Shown here: positions 4,991-10,817 of the stretch, piece by piece
Layout: every line of letters starts with the position of its first letter
Position numbering within the stretch: position 1 is the stretch's first letter
Origin: an uncultured Flavobacteriales bacterium
Lineage (GTDB): Bacteria > Bacteroidota > Bacteroidia > Flavobacteriales_D > Crocinitomicaceae
NCBI GenBank assembly: GCA_903899795.1
Contig: CAIUKX010000280.1
Span: forward strand, 1 to 10,817
Direction of reading: 5' to 3'
DNA length: 10,817 nt
The notes under the pieces: model-generated
Databases searched by the model: none
What the model was told of the DNA's origin: nothing
The model's input: the letters and a program-made list of their open reading frames with translations, nothing else
Position numbers and translations under genes: made by a program

Positions 4991-7213
4991 CTACGTTTTT
5001 TTAGTTTGAGCGTCTACTTGGTACGGTAACGAAATTAATACTTTTGTTCCGGTTTCCAATATTTTATTGTAATCTTCTATTATCATGTAACCCGAAGTCT
5101 TGTATTTATTGTTCAAGTTCGAGATTCTTTCTTTCGTAATGTTCAGAGCCATACTGGTATGCGCCTTACTTTTCTTGTTTTTTTCTGAATTTTTCCGGCC
5201 AATTCCATTGTCCTCGATGCGGATTTCCAACATATCTTTGTTCTTCGAAAAAATAACATGAATGAAACCTCCGTCGATCGTATGCAACTGTCCATGTTCA
5301 ATCGCATTCTCTATAAACGGTTGTGTGATCATCGGTGGAATCATCGCATTTTCTACCATCATTTGATCTTCGATATCAATCGAAAATTCAAAACGCTCTT
5401 CGAAACGTAATTTTTGTGTTTCCAAGTACTTTTGAAGAATTTCTACCTCCGTTGCTATCGGAATGAATTCCTTCGGAGAATTTTCCAAAATCAAACGAAT
5501 CAAACGGGAAAAATTCACCAAAAACTTGGAGGAATTCTTGATATCGTTATCGTAAATATAACTTTGAATCACCGACATTGAGTTGAAGATAAAATGTGGA
5601 TTCATCTGACTTCTCAACAAGGTTTGCAACATTTCCGCTTCTTTTTGTTGTTGCTTGATACGTGTTTGATTGAAACGGTAAAACCCAATGATCCCAGCCA
5701 AAACAATGATGATAATGAAACCAATGATGATGTAGGTTTTCTGATTGTTCTTCAATTCTGTATTCTCCAATTTAGTAGACGTCAGGGTTCTTTCTTGCCG
5801 CTGACGTTCGATCGAATCTGCCTGCATATTGATCAAACGTTCTCGCTGTTCTGAACGGTACAACTCACTCAATTCAGCGATTTTTGCTGATTCCTGAATG
5901 GAGGTATTGCTGTCAATAAAATCAAGGTACAAGTGCATGTATTTCAATGATTCTTTGGCTTTACCAATATCGCTGTATACATCAGCAATGATTCTGTAAG
6001 TGTAGAAAATTTGACTTTGAGAACCGAACTGTTTTCTAATTTCTATTGAACGGTTCAGATAATTTAAAGCAATCTGGTATTTTTTCTGTTGCTGAAAGAC
6101 TGTTCCTACGTTGTGATAAACCCCGGCAATTTTTTCACGGTTGTTGGTCGATTCATAATACACCAAAGCCTTGTTAAAATTGTGCGCTGCCAGATCGTAT
6201 TTTTTTTGCTCCCGGTAAATTACACCGAGGTTGTTATGCGCTTCTCCCAATCCATTGTAATCGTTCAAAGCCGTCAGCGAAGTAATAGCCATCTGGTTGT
6301 ATTCGATCGCTTTGTCGTATTCTTTTCGCTCCTTGTATACCGTTCCCAAATTCGAAAGTCCTAATGCGACCTGACGCTTATCGTGAATTTGCCGTGAATA
6401 CTCAATGGACTGTTTGAAATACTTTTCTGCTTCACCCAAGTTCGAAATCTGCAATTGAGATTGACCTATTTCACGGGTATATTGAGCCATTTTCGGTAAA
6501 TCATTCACACCGGAAACCAACTGTAAACTGAAATAATTTTTGGCCACACTCAATTCAATCTGACCGAAATAACCATAGATTCTCGCTTGCGTATTGAAAC
6601 TTTCTGCAAGGACACTTTTATTGGCAGAACGACGGGCAAACTGGATGGATTGTTCTGTAAAATAGAAAGAAGAATCTTTCTTGTTCGACAGCATAAAATT
6701 CAACGCGATGTAGGAATATGTCTCGGAAATATGAGCATTGTTCCTTGATCTTTTCGCCAATGCCAAAGCCAAATCCAGGTATTCTTTAGCTTTTTTGAAT
6801 TGCAGCAACGCACTATGGTAATACCCCAAATGGCGGTATACTTCGAATTGAATTTCCGGAGATTTTGCTTTTTCAGAAAAGGGTTTAAGTGCTAAAATAT
6901 CCCGGAAATATTGATCTTGATTTCCTTGTATTTCGGCGATTTCGGCACTATACAATAAAGCTTTGAATTTGTAATTATCACCCAGCGAATAACTCTTTTG
7001 AAGAATCACTTGCTTCAGGGAATCAGCCAGATAAATGTTGTATTCTTTGTAATATTCTCCTAATGTCAACAGGCGCATGAAACTCTTGGAAACATCTTTT
7101 TCTTTTTTGTACGCTTGTTTGAGTTGTATTTCCTGAGTATGTTGTGCAACAGAAATCATTGAAAACAGAAACGTCATCAAGCAGAGGAGAGATATATTCA
7201 ATACGGATTTCAT
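4991..7213 (-). CDS. TPR-containing LytS-type sensor histidine kinase
   Basis: This is a 740-residue membrane sensor kinase. An N-terminal signal sequence (1-24) places the sensor part in the periplasm. About eight TPR units follow at roughly 123-434; the clearest are at 283-315, 323-355 and 363-395 with the AxxNLGxxYxxxxxYDxA pattern. A probable coiled coil (438-490), one transmembrane helix (493-512) and a short cytoplasmic helix lead to the His_kinase domain, with phospho-acceptor His540 in SQMNPHFIFNSM. The HATPase part has the N box ENAIEHG (635-641) and the G1 box EDNGIG (667-672). The layout is typical of Bacteroidota TPR kinases, where TPRs replace a small-ligand domain; the signal is unknown. 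It is first in an operon with the LytTR regulator. TATCTTTA at 7222-7229 (minus strand) is a weak -7 candidate. Confidence 0.95.
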   Translation of the reverse strand: MKSVLNISLLCLMTFLFSMISVAQHTQEIQLKQAYKKEKDVSKSFMRLLTLGEYYKEYNIYLADSLKQVILQKSYSLGDNYKFKALLYSAEIAEIQGNQDQYFRDILALKPFSEKAKSPEIQFEVYRHLGYYHSALLQFKKAKEYLDLALALAKRSRNNAHISETYSYIALNFMLSNKKDSSFYFTEQSIQFARRSANKSVLAESFNTQARIYGYFGQIELSVAKNYFSLQLVSGVNDLPKMAQYTREIGQSQLQISNLGEAEKYFKQSIEYSRQIHDKRQVALGLSNLGTVYKERKEYDKAIEYNQMAITSLTALNDYNGLGEAHNNLGVIYREQKKYDLAAHNFNKALVYYESTNNREKIAGVYHNVGTVFQQQKKYQIALNYLNRSIEIRKQFGSQSQIFYTYRIIADVYSDIGKAKESLKYMHLYLDFIDSNTSIQESAKIAELSELYRSEQRERLINMQADSIERQRQERTLTSTKLENTELKNNQKTYIIIGFIIIIVLAGIIGFYRFNQTRIKQQQKEAEMLQTLLRSQMNPHFIFNSMSVIQSYIYDNDIKNSSKFLVNFSRLIRLILENSPKEFIPIATEVEILQKYLETQKLRFEERFEFSIDIEDQMMVENAMIPPMITQPFIENAIEHGQLHTIDGGFIHVIFSKNKDMLEIRIEDNGIGRKNSEKNKKSKAHTSMALNITKERISNLNNKYKTSGYMIIEDYNKILETGTKVLISLPYQVDAQTKKT

Positions 7214-7244
7214 AGCCGGGCTAAAGATAAATAATTTTTAATGC

Positions 7245-7263
7245 TGAATGTTGAATGTTGAAT
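7245..7263 (+). repeat. Short 7-bp tandem repeat upstream of the kinase gene
   Basis: The heptamer TGAATGT occurs twice in tandem (7245-7251, 7252-7258), followed by a partial third copy TGAAT (7259-7263). It lies 32 bp upstream of the kinase ATG on the minus strand. Few copies and small size give it limited weight. Confidence 0.5.
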
Positions 7264-7279
7264 TTTTTAAATAGAATCA

Positions 7280-7422
7280 AGACTGAAAGACTCAAGACTG
7301 CTCCTGATTCTCTGGACAAGTTACGCTAAAAGACAATTGATTTTCTCAAAAGATCACCCTATTATGACCGCGAAGCAGCAACGAAGTTAGTCTTACTTCT
7401 TTTGTCTTGTAGTCTTTCGTCT
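7280..7422 (+). mobile_element. MITE-like intergenic element upstream of leuS
   Basis: This stretch of about 143 bp has imperfect terminal inverted repeats. The left end AGACTGAAAGACTCAAGAC (7280-7298) matches the reverse complement of the right end (7404-7422, AGACGAAAGACTACAAGAC) apart from two single-base indels. Its internal part (7334-7394) recurs inverted after leuS. It encodes no protein of its own. Non-autonomous transposition is inferred. No target-site duplication was identified. Confidence 0.45.
7334..7394 (+). repeat. Left copy of the 61-bp inverted repeat flanking leuS
   Basis: The reverse complement of this segment aligns without gaps to 10492-10552, with 58 of 61 positions identical. 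The differences are at 7341/10545, 7359/10527 and 7370/10516. The repeat lies wholly between genes, 72 bp before the leuS start, inside the MITE-like element. Confidence 0.93.
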
Positions 7423-7437
7423 AAATCACTAACTTTA
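7407..7437 (+). promoter_or_regulatory. Candidate leuS promoter
   Basis: TTG at 7407-7409 and TAACTTTA at 7430-7437 (one change from TAnnTTTG) are separated by 20 bp, which fits the Bacteroidota -33/-7 spacing. The ATG is 29 bp further on. The -33 TTG lies inside the right terminal repeat of the element at 7280-7422. Confidence 0.45.
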
Positions 7438-7465
7438 CACCTTTCAAAAGAAGAAATCACACACC

Positions 7466-10400
7466 ATGGAATACAATTTTCGCGACATAGAACCTAAATG
7501 GAGAAAAATTTGGGCTGATAACAAGACATTTAAGGCTGAAGACGACAGTTCAAAACCTAAGTACTATGTGCTCGATATGTTTCCTTATCCTTCCGGCGCA
7601 GGACTGCACGTGGGTCACCCACTCGGGTACATCGCATCAGATATCTATGCGCGTTACAAGCGTTTGCAGGGATTCAACGTACTGCATCCGATGGGATACG
7701 ATTCGTTTGGTTTGCCAGCAGAACAATATGCGATTCAAACTGGTCAGCATCCTGCAGTGACGACAGAAGAAAACATTGCCCGCTACCGTGACCAGCTGGA
7801 TAAAATCGGTTTCTCTTTTGACTGGGACAGAGAGGTTCGTACTTCTTCGCCTGAATATTACAAATGGACACAGTGGATTTTCAAAGAATTATACGATTGT
7901 TATTACAATAATACAACGAACAAAGCGGAACGAATTTCCAACTTGATTTCAGAATTCGAAAGCAAAGGAAATGGAAACGTAGATGCTTGTTCGGACTGTG
8001 AGATTATTTTCTCTGCGGAAGAATGGAAATCATTCGATGCGAAAAAGAAGGAAGAAATTCTGCACAACTATCGCCTGGCTTTTCTGGCGGATTCATGGGT
8101 GAACTGGTGTCCGGCTTTGGGAACGGTTCTTGCCAACGACGAAATCGTGAACGGTGTTTCGGAACGCGGTGGTCATCCGGTGGAACAAAAATTAATGCGT
8201 CAATGGTCGATGCGGATCAAGGCATATGCTGAACGTTTGTTAACCGGTTTGGATGGATTGGATTGGGTGGAATCGATCAAGGAAATTCAACGCAATTGGA
8301 TCGGGAAATCAGTCGGAGCATCCGTTAGATTTGAGTGTGAGAGCGAGAGTGAGTTTATAGAAGTATTCACCACCCGACCAGATACAATTTTTGGCGTTTC
8401 ATTCATGGTCTTGGCACCGGAACATCCGTTGGTAGATCAGATTACTACTCCAGAATATGCGGCGCAAGTAGCTGAATACAAGAAAAACGCTTCCCTGAAA
8501 TCGGAACGTGACCGTCAGGCGGACGTGAAAAACATTTCAGGACAAAATACAGGTGCTTTCGCCATCCATCCGTTTACAGGAGAAAAAATTCAGATCTGGA
8601 TCGGAGATTACGTTCTAGCTTCTTACGGAACAGGTGCTGTAATGGCCGTTCCATGCGGTGATCAGCGTGACTGGGATTTTGCAAAACACTTCGGAATTGA
8701 AATCAAAAATATTTTCGAGAGCATCGATATTTCGGAAGCAGCTTATGCTGAAAAATCAGGGAAAATTGCCCATTCGGATTTCCTGAGCGGTTTGGAAGTA
8801 AAAGATGCCATGAAAAAAGCGATTGAAGCCATCGAAGCGAAAGGCCTTGGAAAAGGAAAAACGAATTACCGTTTGCGCGATGCTGTTTTCTCCAGACAGC
8901 GCTATTGGGGTGAACCTTTCCCGGTTTATTACCAGGATGGTTTACCAAAAATGATTCATACGAGAGACTTACCGATCATTCTGCCTGAAGTGGAAAAATA
9001 CCTTCCGACGGAAGATGGTAAACCACCGCTCGGGAACGCACACAAATGGGCGTGGGACACGGTGGACAATCAGATTGTCGATACGGTAAACATAGACAAC
9101 AAAACTGTTTTCCCGATTGAATTGAATACCATGCCGGGTTGGGCGGGAAGTTCCTGGTATTTCCTGCGCTACATGGATCCGAAAAATGAGCAAGAGTTCG
9201 TGAGCAAGAGTGCCGCGGATTACTGGAAAAACGTAGACTTGTACATCGGTGGTTCGGAACACGCAACCGGACATTTATTGTACTCACGTTTCTGGACTAA
9301 ATTCCTACATGATCAAGGATTTATTTCTTTTGATGAACCGTTCCAAAAAATGATCAATCAAGGGATGATTTTAGGGAGAAGTAGTTTGGTATATTGTCAA
9401 TATATCTTAGGTCTTTTCGGAGATCTAAGTATTAGTGTTGACAACCCTAATTTTCCTCAAGAAGTTTTAGCTCCAATATTTATTTCAGCAAATAAATATA
9501 AAGCTATTAGAAATGCTGATGATCTTGAGAATATTCCAAATGAAATAATTGACGAAATTGAAAATATTAGAACAAAAAGGAATAAAATAATAGAAGAAAG
9601 ATTTGGAAATAATAATACAGGAATAATTATAGATTACCAACAATTTATACCGAAATACATTGATATAAAATATGTAGATAATGATGTATTAGATATTTCA
9701 TCAGCAGAAAAAGATTCTTTGTTCAGTTTCTTGAAAAATGCTGATTTTATTCTAGAAGATGATGGAACATACATCTGTGGGCACGAAGTAGAAAAAATGT
9801 CCAAATCCAAGTTCAACGTTCAAACGCCGGATGAACTGGTAGAAAAATTCGGAGCAGATACCCTGCGTATGTATGAAATGTTCTTGGGTCCTTTGGAGCA
9901 GTTCAAACCATGGGATACGAAAGGAATCAACGGAGTCCACAACTTCCTTCGAAAACTATGGCGTTTGATGCACAACGAAGAAGGGAACATTTCCTATACT
10001 ACTGATGCCCCAAATAAAGAATCGCTGAAAACATTGCACAAAACCATCAAAAAACTGAGTGATGATTTAGAGCGTTTTTCTTTCAATACAGGTGTTTCCA
10101 ACTTCATGATTTGTGTGAACGAATTGACGGAGCAAAAATGTACGAGCAGAGAAATTTTCCAGCAATTGGTGATCTTGCTTTCACCTTATGCACCGCATAT
10201 CGCGGAAGAATTGTGGGAGAAACTCGGAAACGAAAAAGGAACCATCAGTTATGCTGCTTTCCCGAAATTTGATGAAAGTGTATTGGTAGAAGCGAACTTC
10301 GAATATCCGGTTTCTTTCAATGGTAAAATGCGCTTCAAAGTCGAATTACCTTTGAGCCTTACACCTCAGGAAGTCGAGAAAGAAGTCATGAGCCGTGAAG

Positions 10401-10480
10401 AAGCGAAAAAATACCTCGAAGGAAAAGATCCGAAAAAAGTGATTGTTGTTCCGGGAAGAATTGTGAATGTGGTGATGTAG
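7466..10480 (+). CDS. leuS: Leucyl-tRNA synthetase
   Basis: This class I enzyme charges tRNA(Leu) with leucine and is essential for translation. The HIGH motif is HVGH (48-51) in FPYPSGAGLHVGHPLGY. The CP1 editing domain shows TTRPDTIFG (302-310) and GTGAVMAVPCGDQRDW (388-403), keeping Asp399, the likely counterpart of the E. coli editing aspartate. Asn-Trp-Cys-Pro at 213-216, a GSEHATGHLLYSRFW core and KMSKS (777-781) follow. The C-terminus reads VPGRIVNVVM. At 1004 residues it is longer than E. coli LeuRS (860). Part of the excess is an insertion at about 145-205, which I recall from other Bacteroidota LeuRS (with Cys175/Cys178). The rest is an enlarged segment at about 637-770 that is strikingly AT-rich. 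The frame is intact and all catalytic motifs are present, so it should be functional. Confidence 0.97.
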   Translation: MEYNFRDIEPKWRKIWADNKTFKAEDDSSKPKYYVLDMFPYPSGAGLHVGHPLGYIASDIYARYKRLQGFNVLHPMGYDSFGLPAEQYAIQTGQHPAVTTEENIARYRDQLDKIGFSFDWDREVRTSSPEYYKWTQWIFKELYDCYYNNTTNKAERISNLISEFESKGNGNVDACSDCEIIFSAEEWKSFDAKKKEEILHNYRLAFLADSWVNWCPALGTVLANDEIVNGVSERGGHPVEQKLMRQWSMRIKAYAERLLTGLDGLDWVESIKEIQRNWIGKSVGASVRFECESESEFIEVFTTRPDTIFGVSFMVLAPEHPLVDQITTPEYAAQVAEYKKNASLKSERDRQADVKNISGQNTGAFAIHPFTGEKIQIWIGDYVLASYGTGAVMAVPCGDQRDWDFAKHFGIEIKNIFESIDISEAAYAEKSGKIAHSDFLSGLEVKDAMKKAIEAIEAKGLGKGKTNYRLRDAVFSRQRYWGEPFPVYYQDGLPKMIHTRDLPIILPEVEKYLPTEDGKPPLGNAHKWAWDTVDNQIVDTVNIDNKTVFPIELNTMPGWAGSSWYFLRYMDPKNEQEFVSKSAADYWKNVDLYIGGSEHATGHLLYSRFWTKFLHDQGFISFDEPFQKMINQGMILGRSSLVYCQYILGLFGDLSISVDNPNFPQEVLAPIFISANKYKAIRNADDLENIPNEIIDEIENIRTKRNKIIEERFGNNNTGIIIDYQQFIPKYIDIKYVDNDVLDISSAEKDSLFSFLKNADFILEDDGTYICGHEVEKMSKSKFNVQTPDELVEKFGADTLRMYEMFLGPLEQFKPWDTKGINGVHNFLRKLWRLMHNEEGNISYTTDAPNKESLKTLHKTIKKLSDDLERFSFNTGVSNFMICVNELTEQKCTSREIFQQLVILLSPYAPHIAEELWEKLGNEKGTISYAAFPKFDESVLVEANFEYPVSFNGKMRFKVELPLSLTPQEVEKEVMSREEAKKYLEGKDPKKVIVVPGRIVNVVM
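9376..9775 (+). other. AT-rich, divergent segment within leuS
   Basis: This covers residues about 637-770, between QGMILGRS and YICGHEVEKMSKS. The 60-bp blocks starting at 9541 and 9601 contain 12 and 13 G/C (about 20-22%). Blocks at 9121 and 9841 on either side contain 32 and 26 (53% and 43%). Codon choice also shifts to ATA and AGA. The end of the segment (VDNDVLDI, then NADFILEDDGTYICG) resembles the Bacteroidota LeuRS insertion as I remember it, while the middle, rich in Ile/Asn/Glu/Lys and predicted helical (roughly residues 675-715), appears extra. Confidence 0.75.
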
Positions 10481-10491
10481 TCGATAGACAC

Positions 10492-10552
10492 AAGACTAAC
10501 TTCGTTGCTGCTTCGAGGTCATAATAAGGTGATCTTTTGAGAAAGTCAATTG
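10492..10552 (-). repeat. Right copy of the 61-bp inverted repeat flanking leuS
   Basis: This is the inverted partner of 7334-7394, starting 12 bp after the leuS stop codon. Weaker similarity continues on both sides. GATAGACACAAGAC (10483-10496) resembles the terminal repeat of the left element, with about 14 bp missing between two AAGAC units. AGAGAAT and CTTGAG (10573-10589) match the other end. It seems to be a shortened, older copy of the same element. Confidence 0.93.
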
Positions 10553-10643
10553 GATTTTGACTACGTGAAATAGAGAATGTATACTTGAGATTTACCTGCA
10601 TTTAGTTAATGCTTGACTTCTAACTATGTAGCATCATTTTCGG

Positions 10644-10684
10644 CGTCGATTCTGTTTTAATCATTGATAAAACCCGTTTCGACG
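10644..10684 (+). terminator. Imperfect hairpin downstream of leuS, possible terminator
   Basis: CGTCGA (10644-10649) pairs with TCGACG (10679-10684), and inside it GTTTTA (10654-10659) pairs with TAAAAC (10668-10673), separated by internal loops. A T6 run follows at 10691-10696, too far from the stem for a classical terminator. It is the best candidate for the leuS 3' end, at low confidence. Confidence 0.3.
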
Positions 10685-10722
10685 TTCCATATTTTTTAAA
10701 AAAATTAACGCACCTATCCCTA

Positions 10723-10755
10723 TTGTGGATTATTTATATGTTATTCTTATATTGG
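10723..10755 (+). promoter_or_regulatory. Candidate promoter for the last ORF
   Basis: TTG at 10723-10725 and TATATTGG at 10748-10755 (one change from TAnnTTTG) are separated by 22 bp and lie just upstream of the ATG at 10774. Confidence 0.3.
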
Positions 10756-10773
10756 TAGTTCAAAAAATGAATT

Positions 10774-10817
10774 ATGAAGGATGAAGATTTAAAAAAGAAA
10801 GATTGGCAGTTATTAAC
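10774..10817 (+). CDS. Start of a truncated ORF at the window edge
   Basis: An ATG at 10774 opens a frame that stays open to the window end, encoding MKDEDLKKKDWQLL. A plausible promoter precedes it. An earlier ATG at 10767 reaches a stop after five codons. The 14 residues are too few to assign a family, so this is a gene start by position and promoter only. Confidence 0.4.
   Translation, partial: MKDEDLKKKDWQLL

Noticed and set aside
9376..9790. Intein or intron in leuS
   Set aside because: The frame is continuous through the segment. There are no splicing-block residues such as a terminal His-Asn followed by Cys/Ser/Thr, and the end of the segment resembles ordinary LeuRS sequence.
10386..10601. 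71-codon minus-strand ORF after leuS
   Set aside because: It overlaps the end of leuS antisense, and its most structured part is simply the 61-bp repeat, which reads the same in its other copy.
1..10817. CRISPR arrays, tRNA/rRNA genes, transposase genes, defence or toxin-antitoxin modules
   Set aside because: No regularly spaced repeats, no tRNA cloverleaf or rRNA signature, and no recognisable proteins of these classes were seen on either strand.

Overview
The window looks like chromosomal DNA from a member of the Bacteroidota, most likely Flavobacteriales (Fluviicola/Crocinitomicaceae-like; this placement is inference). The supporting signs are low GC, the TAnnTTTG-type -7 promoter elements, the near absence of Shine-Dalgarno sequences, a secreted protein ending in a T9SS-like sorting domain, a TPR/LytS-type sensor kinase paired with a LytTR regulator, and a LeuRS of the long Bacteroidota type.

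Layout. Positions 1-141 hold an upstream region with tandem -7 boxes. 142-939 (+) encodes a secreted beta-sandwich protein, closed by a strong terminator at 960-994. 1001-1405 (+) encodes methylmalonyl-CoA epimerase. It converges on a HAD-family hydrolase (1427-2041, -). A terminator at 2055-2087 separates the hydrolase from a periplasmic YceI-like protein (2106-2705, -). The yceI-like gene is divergent from a cyclase/kynurenine-formamidase-like metal hydrolase (2837-3613, +). The 131-bp intergenic region between these two carries a perfect 18-bp palindrome where the yceI -33 box should be. 3614-4240 has no convincing gene. It holds a long hairpin whose mismatches become G-U pairs only in leftward RNA, and a REP-like degenerate repeat. 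4241-7213 (-) is a two-gene operon: a TPR sensor histidine kinase followed after 3 nt by its LytTR response regulator. 7466-10480 (+) is leuS, flanked by a 61-bp inverted repeat (58/61 identical by hand alignment). The left copy sits inside a MITE-like element of about 143 bp with terminal inverted repeats. A last partial ORF opens at 10774.

Most genes are ordinary housekeeping or accessory functions and do not form one pathway. The two-component pair is a clear functional unit. The yceI/cyclase divergon may share a regulator. I did not find a new defence or mobile system. The items most worth a second look are: (i) a strongly AT-rich stretch of about 400 bp inside leuS, coding for an enlarged, divergent segment between the catalytic-core motif and KMSKS; (ii) the inverted repeat flanking leuS, whose left copy appears to supply the leuS -33 box; (iii) the 18-bp palindrome; and (iv) the strand-specific hairpin at 3675-3711.
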